Counted from the first letter of the stretch, positions 17,407 to 26,574 are shown. The stretch is 64,000 bases of DNA from UBA7803 sp041686955 (GCA_041686955.1 JAWLCV010000011.1:12188-76187), one strand, 5' to 3'. Notes: generated from the sequence alone by a model not told the origin. Numbers and translations are program-made.

Positions 17407-18045
17407 ATGATGTCGATGATCGAGCACGCGAGCCGGGCCCAGGGTCAACTGGTACGCATTCTGCGCCCGCTGGACGGCACAGGACCCTTGATGCTCCGAC
17501 TCTATCTGGCCCCGATCATGATCCAGGCCGGTTGGACCAAGTTCGCCGCGCTCGACGACACCGTAGCCTGGTTCGGAGATCCGGAATGGGGGCTGGGGCT
17601 GCCGTTTCCGTCCCTGATGGTGCTGCTTGCGGCCGGCACGGAGCTGATCGGAGGCGTCGCCCTGATTCTGGGCCTGGCAACCCGATGGGTCGCCATACCG
17701 CTCATCATCGCCATGCTCGTGGCCATCTTCGCGGTTCACTGGGAGAACGGCTGGCTCGCCGTCGCCGATTGCTCGAGCTGGCTCGCAAACGACCGGGTGT
17801 TGGAAGCATGCTCGCGGAAGCTGGTGGTTGTCGATCTGCTGAGACAGCACGGCAACTACAACTGGCTCACCGGCCGCGGGACGATCACCATTCTGAACAA
17901 CGGCATCGAATTCGCGGCAACCTATCTCGTGATGCTCGCTTCACTGTTGTTCACCGGCGGCGGGCGCTACACGAGCCTGGACTACTGGATCAACAGTCGT
18001 TCGCCACGGCACCCAGGAACCGACCCGTCCGCAGCCGCCGGGTGA
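17407..18045 (+). CDS. DoxX-family membrane protein (HvfX-like)
   Basis: 212 residues with four to five transmembrane helices. The DoxX pattern is visible as MLRLYLAPIMIQAGWTKFAA, LLAAGTELIGGVALILG and RWVAIPLIIAMLVAIFAVH. It lies 15 bp after hvfC, the position DoxX-like HvfX genes occupy in many EGKCG-type operons. A role in membrane redox coupling or export is possible but unproven. The final residues (PRHPGTDPSAAAG) and stop codon come from copy B of the 58-bp repeat. An extended soluble loop between helices (EACSRKLVVVDLLRQHGNYN) is longer than in basic DoxX proteins. Confidence 0.85.
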   Translation: MMSMIEHASRAQGQLVRILRPLDGTGPLMLRLYLAPIMIQAGWTKFAALDDTVAWFGDPEWGLGLPFPSLMVLLAAGTELIGGVALILGLATRWVAIPLIIAMLVAIFAVHWENGWLAVADCSSWLANDRVLEACSRKLVVVDLLRQHGNYNWLTGRGTITILNNGIEFAATYLVMLASLLFTGGGRYTSLDYWINSRSPRHPGTDPSAAAG

Positions 18046-18060
18046 GCGGTTTCGCTCACG
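18003..18060 (+). repeat. 58-bp hairpin repeat, copy B
   Basis: Eight mismatches to copy A (14531-14588). Contains the TGA of the DoxX-like gene (18043-18045) inside a 7-bp stem GTGAGCG-GTTT-CGCTCAC (18042-18059), which could act as a transcript end. The copies flank the lipoprotein-hvf segment as direct repeats. Confidence 0.75.
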
Positions 18061-18131
18061 AACGACGTCGACACTGACCACCGCCGTGGAAAAGCCCTGC
18101 AGCGACAGCATGTGCCGCCGCACATCCCCCT

Positions 18132-18260
18132 GCCGATCAGTCCCTTCAGGGTCGGGCGACACTGAAAGCCCAGGACCTCACCCGTCTGCCGATCCAGTGC
18201 CGAACCGTGGTACTGGACATCGTCGACATCGATCCCGACATAAACTACATTCCCGTTCAT
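18132..18260 (-). pseudogene. Remnant of an IS110-family transposase (N-terminus only)
   Basis: The ATG at 18260, with AGGAGG five bases upstream, begins MNGNVVYVGIDVDDVQYHGS and continues to RPTLKGLIG, the start of the DEDD transposase domain of IS110-type elements (first catalytic Asp in GIDVD). After about 43 codons similarity ends and the frame runs into the 58-bp repeat. The rest of the roughly 330-residue protein is missing. It marks the left border of the low-G+C island. Confidence 0.65.
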
Positions 18261-18370
18261 AGACGCCTCCTGATTGCGTACGTGGCCTGTCAACCACTTG
18301 AGGTATCCATCGATGATGGGAGCCCTCGAGTCAAGAAGGGGGCGTCTATATCTTCTATTCGCATTTAACA

Positions 18371-18877
18371 ATGAGGCAGATCTTGCCGGATTCAACCTCC
18401 TCAAGTTTCAAAAATCCTCCGTTTCCCAGTTCTGAAGGACAATTCGAGTTCGTCCTTCATGCCTTGAGCCGTTCTCTTCTAAAACTGTACAATGGACACT
18501 TCCGCTCTCTTGGTCTGACGAGCAACGAAGCGGGGGTCTTGCTGCAGCTCGATTGGGCGGAATCCTTTACGCAAACGGAAGTCGCGGAGGCACTTGGCAT
18601 TGGCAAGGCGGCAACGGGCGTTTTGATTGTCGATCTTGAAGCCCGGGGATTGCTGTGCAGAGAACGCAGTCCAAAGGACGGACGGCGGATCGAAGTCACA
18701 CTGACTGCCAGCGGTCAAAAGATGGTCGATGAAATACACAAACATGTGCGTGCGCTCGGTCCCAAGCTGCAAAATGGAATCAGTCAGAACGACCTCAAAC
18801 GCACTATGTCCACATTGCTCAGGATCCGCGCGAACGTTGACCGGATCCGCGAGGAAGAGGCGGACTCTCTCAATTGA
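18371..18877 (+). CDS. MarR-family transcriptional regulator
   Basis: 168 residues. A winged helix-turn-helix is visible at about residues 50-110: LTSNEAGVLLQLDWAES, FTQTEVAEALGIGKAATGVL (recognition helix) and the wing RERSPKDGRRIEVTLTASGQ, flanked by dimerisation helices. It is the only regulator in the island, so it is the best candidate to bind the palindrome GTATGTTAACATAC at 21511 and 26740. Ligand-responsive derepression by the pathway substrate or its CoA ester is typical of the family. No good ribosome-binding site precedes the ATG. It converges on the Rieske oxygenase gene 28 bp away. Confidence 0.85.
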   Translation: MRQILPDSTSSSFKNPPFPSSEGQFEFVLHALSRSLLKLYNGHFRSLGLTSNEAGVLLQLDWAESFTQTEVAEALGIGKAATGVLIVDLEARGLLCRERSPKDGRRIEVTLTASGQKMVDEIHKHVRALGPKLQNGISQNDLKRTMSTLLRIRANVDRIREEEADSLN

Positions 18878-18905
18878 TCCTTTGAGAGAGTACCACGATA
18901 AGTTT

Positions 18906-19883
18906 CTATTCCGCAGATGATTGATAAAACTGCTTCGACCAACGACGCAGCACACCAATGGGACCGTCGCCCTGAACCAAAGGGGGTCGTTTAATGTATG
19001 CCTTGTGCTCCCATATCAAGACGTCGCGAGAGGTGTTCTCCACAACAAGATCAACGGTCTCACGACTTAAACGAGACAATTCGTTCCCTCCTTCGGGCTC
19101 TTCAACCAGGAAAAGCAACCGGAGATCAGAGTAAAACTCATCAATTGGCGTTACTGCGACAAGCAAGCGGTAGTGTACCGGTATGAAGGCCTCAAGCCAG
19201 GCAACGCCAAGTCCATGGGCATCATGCGTAAGTACTTTGACTTCGTTCTTACCCACAAGGTTTGTCATTGATTGGTGGTACACATGGCCTTTGATGTCAC
19301 CGGTGACCTTGGGCATTGTCGGTACATCATGGACATAAACAAAATGAGCGATGTCCGGAATATTTTCAGCGATCTCCTGAACATGAACCTTCGCGATCCA
19401 CTGAAATGACTCATATCCGATCCATCCGTTTGCGCCCCATGCCGGCTCATCCGGCACCTGCCACTCAGGTTCCGCACCGGTCGGACTGAAAAATGCAAAG
19501 ACCAACCCGCTTGTCTCATTGACCGGCCATGTATTCAATTCGGCATAAGGCTTCTTGTCGGAAGTTTGATAGGGTATCGAAGCACAGGAGCCGTTGGACG
19601 AAAACTCCCAAAAGTGAAACGGACATTTGATGTTCTCGCCGTTTATTGCACCGCCGTAGCCAAGGTGCGCTCCCATGTGCGGGCAATGTGCATCGGCCAC
19701 TACTGCCTTGCCGCTTTCCGTTCGGAACAAAATGATATCGCGTCCAAAGTAGCGAAGCGGCAGAATTTGTCCCGGCTTCACTTTGGATGACTCTGCAATC
19801 AGGTACCATCCTGTCGGATACGCTTCGAAGGGATACCGGTACTTGTCAGAGTTGGTGCTGTCATCTTTTATCAAGGTACTCAT
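18906..19883 (-). CDS. Rieske non-haem iron oxygenase, KshA-like
   Basis: 325 residues. The Rieske [2Fe-2S] domain has CPHM (ADAHCPHMGAHLGYGG) and CPFH (IKCPFHFWEFSS). The catalytic mononuclear iron site is ENIPDIAHFVYVH, the N/D-x2-H-x4-H pattern. The C-terminal segment DVLIWEHKAY followed by DGPIGVLRRW resembles 3-ketosteroid 9-alpha-hydroxylase KshA and sterol desaturase relatives. It inserts or removes groups using O2 and two electrons, probably from the ferredoxin at 27759-28067. It sits 3 bp after the acyl-CoA ligase gene, in one operon. A steroid or other polycyclic substrate is plausible but not shown. Confidence 0.92.
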   Translation of the reverse strand: MSTLIKDDSTNSDKYRYPFEAYPTGWYLIAESSKVKPGQILPLRYFGRDIILFRTESGKAVVADAHCPHMGAHLGYGGAINGENIKCPFHFWEFSSNGSCASIPYQTSDKKPYAELNTWPVNETSGLVFAFFSPTGAEPEWQVPDEPAWGANGWIGYESFQWIAKVHVQEIAENIPDIAHFVYVHDVPTMPKVTGDIKGHVYHQSMTNLVGKNEVKVLTHDAHGLGVAWLEAFIPVHYRLLVAVTPIDEFYSDLRLLFLVEEPEGGNELSRLSRETVDLVVENTSRDVLIWEHKAYIKRPPLVQGDGPIGVLRRWSKQFYQSSAE

Positions 19884-19886
19884 ATC

Positions 19887-21461
19887 TCACCCTATTTCCC
19901 TTTCACGACTTGCCCAGTAGGGCTCCCTCAGTTCCCGCCTCAACACCTTTCCGGTCGTGTTGCGCGGTAACTCCTCCACAAAATCAATTGCCTTGGGCAG
20001 CTTGTATCCAGCCAGGTGCGCGCGTGTATCTTCAATGATTTCTTCGGAGGTCGCTGCAACACCGGGGGTTCTTACGACGATCGCCCTTACCGTCTCGCCC
20101 CAATGATCGTCCGGCACGCCAATAACCGCCGCTTCCGCTACGGCCGGATGTTTGACCAGTGCATTCTCGACCTCAACCGGATAGACATTTTCGGCTCCGC
20201 TGACGATCATGTCACTCACCCGATCGAGGAGATACAGATACCCGTTGTCATCAAGTCTTCCGATGTCTCCGGTTCGAAGCCAATTGTCATTGGTGATCGT
20301 CTCGGCTGTCTCTTCGGGCTTGTTCCAGTAACCAATCATATTCTGCGGCGCCCGCACCCAGATCTCACCGCGTTCCCCGGTCTTGATATCTTCACCGGTT
20401 TGGACGTCGACAATCCGCAGTTCGACCCAAGGGAACGGTTTGCCGCAAGATCGCATCAGCTCCGGACGGTTTGCCGGGTCATGATCCTCAAAGTCGAGCT
20501 GGGAGACCCCGCCGGCTGTTTCCGTAAGCCCATAGAGCTGGATCAGATCGCAACCGAGCATGCGGGTGGCGTCTTCCAGCACGGCCTCGCTGATTGGTGA
20601 GCCGCCATAGGAGATGGCCCGCAGCGAACCGAGGTCTCCCGGTTCCACTCCGGGAAAGGCCATGATCCCCTGTATGAGTATTGGCGGTAGGATAATATTC
20701 GTGATTTTGAAGCGCTTTATTGCATCAACGATGTCCGCCAAATCGACATCGCGCTGCAATACGATGCGGCTGCCAATTCCCAGGTTGAGCAGCGACCAGC
20801 CGGATCCACTGAAGTGGAACATTGGCATCATTGCAAGACTGACTGACTTCTCATCAAGGCACCAGCTGTCCAGCGCTTTAAAGGCTGCGAAGAAGCCGGC
20901 TTGCGACATCATCGCACCCTTTGGGAGGCCGGTGGTCCCGGAGGTATACGTAATGAAGGCTACATCGTCATCGGCTGCGGGTCGCATTGGATCCGAAGCC
21001 GGTTGCTGGTCGACCCACTGTTCATACTCTTGCCATCGATCATGCGATCCAAAGGCTATGATTGTTTTCAGGTCCGGAAGTTCATTCTCTATGGCTTCGA
21101 CATGCGAGACAAACTCCGGGCCAACAAACAGAACCTGCGCGCCGGCGTCCCTCAGGATGTACTGCATCTCCGATGGAGCGAGCCGCCAGTTGACACCAAC
21201 GTTGATCGCATTGATCTTGCTGGCACCAAAAACGATCTCAAAATACTCCGGTGTATTCTTGTCCAAAAAGGCAACTGTCTGCTGTGGCTCCACTCCCGCA
21301 GACAAAAGTCCATTGGCTACTCGATTGGATCTGCTGTGGAGTTCGCCATAGAGGATCGACCTCCCTTCAAACTCAATTGCGGCTTTAGCGGCATCACGAT
21401 TCGCATGGACACGGACAATGTCGGCGATTGACCCAATTTCGGCCAGCAGGGCTTTCGTCAT
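19887..21461 (-). CDS. Acyl-CoA synthetase (FadD-like)
   Basis: 524 residues. It shows TYTSGTTGLPKGAMMSQAG (ATP phosphate loop), LYGLTETAGGVSQ, the hinge LRTGDIGRLDDNGYLYLLDR, VSGAENVYPVEVEN and the catalytic Lys in RNTTGKVLRREL. It activates the substrate acid for the dehydrogenases transcribed divergently. The start at 21461 leaves a 115-bp promoter gap to fadE-like 21577, with the palindrome in its middle. First gene of the operon that continues into the Rieske oxygenase. Confidence 0.94.
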   Translation of the reverse strand: MTKALLAEIGSIADIVRVHANRDAAKAAIEFEGRSILYGELHSRSNRVANGLLSAGVEPQQTVAFLDKNTPEYFEIVFGASKINAINVGVNWRLAPSEMQYILRDAGAQVLFVGPEFVSHVEAIENELPDLKTIIAFGSHDRWQEYEQWVDQQPASDPMRPAADDDVAFITYTSGTTGLPKGAMMSQAGFFAAFKALDSWCLDEKSVSLAMMPMFHFSGSGWSLLNLGIGSRIVLQRDVDLADIVDAIKRFKITNIILPPILIQGIMAFPGVEPGDLGSLRAISYGGSPISEAVLEDATRMLGCDLIQLYGLTETAGGVSQLDFEDHDPANRPELMRSCGKPFPWVELRIVDVQTGEDIKTGERGEIWVRAPQNMIGYWNKPEETAETITNDNWLRTGDIGRLDDNGYLYLLDRVSDMIVSGAENVYPVEVENALVKHPAVAEAAVIGVPDDHWGETVRAIVVRTPGVAATSEEIIEDTRAHLAGYKLPKAIDFVEELPRNTTGKVLRRELREPYWASREREIG

Positions 21462-21510
21462 CTGCTTCGCTCTTCCTGAATCAATTGCATCTCTGTGTTG
21501 GCGAATAATA

Positions 21511-21524
21511 GTATGTTAACATAC
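21511..21524. promoter_or_regulatory. Palindromic operator GTATGTTAACATAC, site 1
   Basis: Perfect 14-bp palindrome in the middle of the divergent gap between the acyl-CoA ligase and the first acyl-CoA dehydrogenase. An identical copy lies at 26740-26753 before the other divergent pair of the island. Likely bound by the island MarR regulator (inference). Confidence 0.65.
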
Positions 21525-21576
21525 GTTTATTTTTGCGTCAACATGAACGGTTCTTAAAACAAGTCGAGACTAGAGT

Positions 21577-22794
21577 ATGCCAACATCCCCACAAAACGAG
21601 TTTCGGGAGGAAGTCCGAAGCTGGCTTTCAGATCATGCACCTGTATCGCTGCGAGGTGTAGAAAGCAGCAAAATTGATGGCGTATGGGGAGGGAAGAAGT
21701 GGCAATTTGACAGTGCCGACCAGAAGCGTTGGCTTGAGTTGATGGCCGGACGCGGGTGGACCGCACCGACGTGGCCGACCAAATATGGTGGCGGTGGCCT
21801 GACAAATGAACAGGCCGAGATTCTCGCTGAAGAACTCAAAGCGCATCAGTTGCCACCTCCCCTGGTCGGTTTCGGCCTGACCATGATTGGGCCGACACTC
21901 TTGCACTTCGGAAATGAGCAACAAAAGGCGGAGCACCTGCCCAAGATATGCCGCGGAGAAGTTCGCTGGTGCCAGGGCTACTCGGAACCGGGTGCAGGTT
22001 CCGACCTGGCTTCACTGCAGACGCGCGCTGTGCGGGACGGGGATCATTTCATCATAAACGGCAGCAAGATCTGGACCTCCAGTGCCGACCAGGCGGACTG
22101 GATCTTTGCTCTCGTCCGTACCGATCCACACGCCAGGACCAAGCAGGAAGGAATCACGTTCATCCTGATCGACATGGAGAGCCCTGGCGTGAGCACTCGT
22201 CCAATTAAATTGATTTCCGGCGATTCACCTTTCTGTGAAACACACTTTGTTGATGTGCGCGTTCCCGAGATAAATGTCGTCGGTGAAGTTGGTGCAGGCT
22301 GGAAAATTGCCAAGGCTTTGCTCGGACACGAGCGGTCAATGCTTGCCGATATCCTCGAAGAACTGAGCATGTCGACCGATTCTCAACAGAGCCGGACCAC
22401 ATTGTCCGAGTTGGCTAAACAGCACATTGGCGAGGTCAACGGAAAGATAAGAGATGAGGTCGTGCGCAACCGGGTGGCGGGCATCGAGATGGACGCACAG
22501 GCCTTTTCACTAACGATTCGGCGAACAAGAGACGCGGCGGAGGCTGGCCAGCCTCCGGGACCGGAAACCTCAATTTTCAAAGTCTATGGAACCGAGCTCA
22601 GCCAGCGCCGGTCGGAGCTCATGGTCCGGATCCTGGGGCCGCAGGCTTTGGGCTGGGAGGGCCCCGGGTTTGATGAATTCGACCTTGCGACCACACGGAC
22701 CTGGCTGAAATCCCGCACCGAAACGATCGGCGGCGGAACCTCTGAAATTCAGCTTAATGTCATCGCCAAACGCGTACTGGGATTGCCTGACTGA
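21577..22794 (+). CDS. Acyl-CoA dehydrogenase, subunit 1
   Basis: 405 residues, FAD-dependent alpha,beta-dehydrogenation of acyl-CoA. Family motifs are WCQGYSEPGAGSDLASLQT (FAD and substrate binding), IWTSSADQADW, and the C-terminal TIGGGTSEIQLNVIAKRVLG. Together with the gene at 22871 it forms a paired set, as in heteromeric steroid or side-chain dehydrogenases of the FadE26-FadE27 kind, where the two unlike subunits make one active site (family knowledge). A 17-codon micro-frame at 22807-22860 separates the two genes. Confidence 0.94.
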   Translation: MPTSPQNEFREEVRSWLSDHAPVSLRGVESSKIDGVWGGKKWQFDSADQKRWLELMAGRGWTAPTWPTKYGGGGLTNEQAEILAEELKAHQLPPPLVGFGLTMIGPTLLHFGNEQQKAEHLPKICRGEVRWCQGYSEPGAGSDLASLQTRAVRDGDHFIINGSKIWTSSADQADWIFALVRTDPHARTKQEGITFILIDMESPGVSTRPIKLISGDSPFCETHFVDVRVPEINVVGEVGAGWKIAKALLGHERSMLADILEELSMSTDSQQSRTTLSELAKQHIGEVNGKIRDEVVRNRVAGIEMDAQAFSLTIRRTRDAAEAGQPPGPETSIFKVYGTELSQRRSELMVRILGPQALGWEGPGFDEFDLATTRTWLKSRTETIGGGTSEIQLNVIAKRVLGLPD

Positions 22795-22870
22795 TCAAGG
22801 TTCATTATGACAGCCGGAGTGCCCCACCCCCTGGAACAATTGCCGGAAAATTTCTACTAGGAGATGCCGC

Positions 22871-24022
22871 ATGGCCCTCGTTCTCAATGACGAACAGGCG
22901 CTGATCGCCAAAACAGCCACCGACTTTACCCGTGACCGATCGCCAGTCAGCCGGTTTCGCGATCTGAGAGACCGTGATGAGCCGTTGGGCTTTTCCCGCA
23001 GCCTCTATGGCGAGATGGCGGCGCTCGGATGGCCGGGCATCCCCTTTGATGAAGAATTCGACGGAGCCGGTCTGGGGCTGACCGAACTGGTTCTCGTGGT
23101 CGAGGCACTTGGCCGCACTCTTGCTCCGGAACCGTTCATAGGCTGTGTCGGACTGGCCGGCTCAGCGCTTGCCTTGTCGAAGGACAATGAACACAACGAT
23201 GTCTGGCTCAAAGGCATTTGCCGCGGATCCAAGGTCGTTGCGCTGGCGCATCAGGAGGTTCCGTCGCGTTATGACTGCCTCAAGGTCGAAACATCCGCGA
23301 AAGCGCAAGAAGACGGCTTTGTTCTGAACGGCCGAAAGATGCAGGTTCTCGATGCGGTCGGTGCCGACGCTTTCATAGTGCCCGCTCGAGAAGCAGGTGA
23401 AATACCGCACAAAGATCCAGGCCTGGGCATGTCACTCTTTCTGATCGAAGCCGGCACACCCGGAATGACTGTCGAGCGACAGGTGAGGATCGACCATCGC
23501 AATTCCGCCATACTCCATCTCGACAATGTCAGATGCGAGGCGTTCCAGATTGTCGGGCGAAAAGGTGAAGGTGCGAAGGTGCTTGAGCAAGCCTTGGAAC
23601 ATGCAACCGTGATTCTTTGCGCCGAGATGCTTGGCGGAATGTCCGAAGCCTTTTCTCTCACCCTGGATTACATGAAGGGAAGAGAACAATTCGGAGTCCC
23701 CATTGGTAGCTTCCAGGCGCTGAAACACAGGGCGGCCAGAGTGTTCATTGAAATCGAGCTTGCCCGTTCTAGTGTAATGGCTGCTGCACGCGCAGTCGAT
23801 CAGAAGTCGGAAGAAGCCCCGAAGCTGGTTTCATTGGCAAAGGCACGTTGTTCTGACGCGTATATCCTGACGACGAATGAAGCCGTACAAATATTTGCAG
23901 GCATGGGTGTGACAGACGAGTGCGATATTGGCCTGTACATGAAGCGGGCGCGTGCATCGGAGCTGACATTTGGGGATGCGGATTTTCATCGCGCCCGGTG
24001 GGCCACTCTCAGCGGCTACTAA
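22871..24022 (+). CDS. Acyl-CoA dehydrogenase, subunit 2
   Basis: 383 residues. N-terminal helical domain LVLNDEQALIAKTATDFTRD, mid-domain LNGRKMQVLDAVGADAFIV, and C-terminal YMKGREQFGVPIGSFQALKHRAA, then QIFAGMGVTDECDIGLYMKR. The usual TSEIQ segment is absent and the WxS FAD motif is weak, as in the second subunit of alpha2beta2 acyl-CoA dehydrogenases, so it probably needs subunit 1. AGGAGA ten bases before the ATG overlaps the stop of the micro-frame. A T-rich stretch after a small stem (24031-24055) follows. Confidence 0.93.
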   Translation: MALVLNDEQALIAKTATDFTRDRSPVSRFRDLRDRDEPLGFSRSLYGEMAALGWPGIPFDEEFDGAGLGLTELVLVVEALGRTLAPEPFIGCVGLAGSALALSKDNEHNDVWLKGICRGSKVVALAHQEVPSRYDCLKVETSAKAQEDGFVLNGRKMQVLDAVGADAFIVPAREAGEIPHKDPGLGMSLFLIEAGTPGMTVERQVRIDHRNSAILHLDNVRCEAFQIVGRKGEGAKVLEQALEHATVILCAEMLGGMSEAFSLTLDYMKGREQFGVPIGSFQALKHRAARVFIEIELARSSVMAAARAVDQKSEEAPKLVSLAKARCSDAYILTTNEAVQIFAGMGVTDECDIGLYMKRARASELTFGDADFHRARWATLSGY

Positions 24023-24203
24023 GTCAAAGACCAGACGATCGTCGAAACAGTCTGGAAATGTTATTTTTTCACTACCCCAGCTGGGACCCGGCTTCGCTTC
24101 TCAAACCGAATTTCAACGGCCTTCAAGAGATCAAAGGGAAGATCTGACATCCCATTCTCTTTCTTCCTGATCCAAATCAGGACGTTTCTCGCGCATTCAA
24201 AAA

Positions 24204-24232
24204 GATACCCGATCGCTTTGCGATCGGGTATC
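24204..24232 (-). terminator. Strong intrinsic terminator of the TonB receptor gene
   Basis: Perfect 13-bp stem GATACCCGATCGC with a 3-base loop. On the minus strand it is followed by TTTTT (complement of 24199-24203), fitting termination of transcription from 26574. It lies in a 250-bp gap between convergent genes and may also stop plus-strand readthrough. Confidence 0.8.
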
Positions 24233-24273
24233 GATCATGATTGGCCAACTGAGAATAATAGTCTCCATGGCAA

Positions 24274-26574
24274 CTAGAACCGGGTACGCAAGGTTATGCC
24301 CCAGACCTGCGGTTCGCCAACCGTCTGACTCCAGCTGCCGGGCTGAAGGACCGAGTCAAAAACATACTGTCTGTAATCCTGGTCAAACACGTTGTTGGCC
24401 CAAAGCAACAATTCCAGACTATCATCTTCCTTGCGCAACCCTATCTGCGCATTGACCAAGCTGAAAGCACTTTGTTCCTTTTGTGGGTCAAGGTCCGCTC
24501 CGGTGTTGTAGCTGCTACGATACATCCAATTGGTATTGAAAGAATACCGCCATCCCTCACGGGAGGGCATAGCGCGATCTATTTGCAGACCCAAGCTCGA
24601 TTGCCACTTCGGCGCATTTGTTACGTTCATGTCCTTGAGATTGGTTGGACCACCAAGAGCGGCCGTTGCATTAAGTATCGGCGTGTCGGCCGTATAACGC
24701 GCATCCGTATATGCGACGCCGCCGTTTAGCACGACCCCATCGGCAATAGACCAGCTGTGATCAACTTCAATACCTTTCGAGACCACCTCGGGTACATTCT
24801 CGACTACAAAAACCGTGCCAGTAAACGTGTTGACCTGGAAGTCCTTGAATTCACTGTAAAAGGCAGCAACATTCAACGTCATCCGACCATCCAACAGCAC
24901 GCTCTTCAGTCCCAGCTCGAAACTTTCAACGGTTTCCTTTTCAAATTCGCGCCCGTCACCGATCACATTGCCAAAGGTGTCCAGTTTGTATGCCAATGGA
25001 TCCAAGTTGAAGCCGCCCGCCTTGTAACCTGTGGACCAACCGGCATATGCGTTCACATCATCAGAGAAGTCATATTGTATTTTTGCTGTTCCAGTCAGTC
25101 TGTCCTCACTCCTTTCCAAGGCATAGCCTGCATTGCCGCAGAAAGTCGGAACAGGCACGAGTGTACAAGGCCAGTTATTGTCGACAACACCATCGGTACC
25201 CGTCTCATTGACCAGGCTTGATCCGGCTTTGTCCTCATTCGAGTACCGTAAACCCAAATTGAAATTCCAGCTCTCACCAAAACGCCATGTGTTGTTCGTG
25301 AAGACCGCCCAACTGTCAGCGTCTTGCCCGAACGAAGCAGAAACCCCATCACCTTGTTGCAACAACGTCGCTATCAAGGGGTTACCAAAAAGGATCCCGA
25401 TATAGGCCGGACCCTGAGTCGCCAGTCCTACGAGTGGACGTCCACGGCTGGAAATTTCTTCACCTGATACATATCCCCCGAGTAACCAGTCAAGTCTCTC
25501 GGTCGATCCGGTCAATCGCAATTCCTGACTCCAGCTGTCGAAATTTTCCAATGTGTCGGAAAACTGAAACAGATCGACGTCTGTGAAGTCGACATCCTGG
25601 CCTCGATGGGCTTCAAATTCGCGATACGTCGAAACCGATGTCAAAGTCACCATGTCACCGGACCATTCCAATTCAAGTACCGCGCCGCTATCCTTCACGT
25701 GGTCTAACGGTGCTCTGTTCACCCCAACGCGACTGCCGTCACCGCTTACCTCTGTTGTTCCGCCCAGCGCCTGAAGAATAGGACCTGTTGGCCCCACAAT
25801 TCTAAAGCTTGCGGCGCAGCAACTTTCCTGTTTCTCAAGGCTGTCGAAGATCAACCGGGCTGTAAATCGCTCATTCGGTGTCCAAAGAAGCTGCCCTTTA
25901 ACCGCCCATCGATCCCGATCATTGAAATCCTCATGTGTCGTGAATTCGCGGATATACCCGTCTCGCTTGGTCCACGCACCTGCGATGCGGAAAGCCAGTT
26001 TGTCGGCAACGATCGGCCCCGTCAGCATGCCTTCCACTTTGCGATAGTCCAAACTGCCAAAGCTGGCGCTAATGCTACCTCCGAAATCGAATTCAGGCGC
26101 TCTGGAAATGACACTCACGGCACCTGCTGATGTGTTTTTTCCAAACACAGTACCCTGTGGCCCACGCAGAACCTCAACGCGCTCAATGTCCAGTAATTCG
26201 TTCAATGCATGTCCGGAACGTCCACGGTAAGCACCGTCCTGGAAAAATCCGACTGCGGACTCAAGACCGATATTGTTGCCAATTGTGCCAATCCCACGAA
26301 TACGTAGAGTGCCGCCCTTCGAAGAGCTGTTTGCAGTGTTGATCAGCAAGCTCGGCGAAACCTGCTGCAACTGTGAGACGTCCCGGATTCCACGAGCATC
26401 GAGTTCTTGCCCGGAAAAGGCGCTCACAGCAATAGGAATATCCTGTATGGATTGTGCACGCTTGGTCGCTGTTACGACAACTTCCTCGATGGCCGCGGGC
26501 GATTGCGCGTTTGCGGCCACAGAAACAAGTCCGCTGAAAATTGTCCCCACCAGCAACAGAGCCTGGTATCTCAT
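24274..26574 (-). CDS. TonB-dependent outer-membrane receptor
   Basis: 766 residues. Signal peptide ending ANAQS, TonB box IEEVVVTATKRAQ, plug domain with IPIAVSAFSGQELDARGI, the IRGIGTIGNNIGLESAVGFF loop and VEVLRGPQGTVFGKNTSAGA, and a barrel ending TLRTRF with the terminal aromatic needed for BAM recognition. The start at 26574 follows GGGGAG by eight bases; an upstream ATG at 26634 is unlikely. The island location and shared operator at 26740 suggest uptake of the island's substrate. FecA/FhuA-type siderophore motifs were not noticed. Confidence 0.94.
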   Translation of the reverse strand: MRYQALLLVGTIFSGLVSVAANAQSPAAIEEVVVTATKRAQSIQDIPIAVSAFSGQELDARGIRDVSQLQQVSPSLLINTANSSSKGGTLRIRGIGTIGNNIGLESAVGFFQDGAYRGRSGHALNELLDIERVEVLRGPQGTVFGKNTSAGAVSVISRAPEFDFGGSISASFGSLDYRKVEGMLTGPIVADKLAFRIAGAWTKRDGYIREFTTHEDFNDRDRWAVKGQLLWTPNERFTARLIFDSLEKQESCCAASFRIVGPTGPILQALGGTTEVSGDGSRVGVNRAPLDHVKDSGAVLELEWSGDMVTLTSVSTYREFEAHRGQDVDFTDVDLFQFSDTLENFDSWSQELRLTGSTERLDWLLGGYVSGEEISSRGRPLVGLATQGPAYIGILFGNPLIATLLQQGDGVSASFGQDADSWAVFTNNTWRFGESWNFNLGLRYSNEDKAGSSLVNETGTDGVVDNNWPCTLVPVPTFCGNAGYALERSEDRLTGTAKIQYDFSDDVNAYAGWSTGYKAGGFNLDPLAYKLDTFGNVIGDGREFEKETVESFELGLKSVLLDGRMTLNVAAFYSEFKDFQVNTFTGTVFVVENVPEVVSKGIEVDHSWSIADGVVLNGGVAYTDARYTADTPILNATAALGGPTNLKDMNVTNAPKWQSSLGLQIDRAMPSREGWRYSFNTNWMYRSSYNTGADLDPQKEQSAFSLVNAQIGLRKEDDSLELLLWANNVFDQDYRQYVFDSVLQPGSWSQTVGEPQVWGITLRTRF

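Noticed and set aside
18132..18260. A complete IS110 element around the DoxX gene
   Set aside because: Only about 43 N-terminal codons of the transposase are present; no C-terminal domain was found on either side.
24166..24181. Small stem CCTGAT-CCAA-ATCAGG as a terminator
   Set aside because: Six pairs with no T-run and close to a far stronger hairpin; not enough support for a separate feature.
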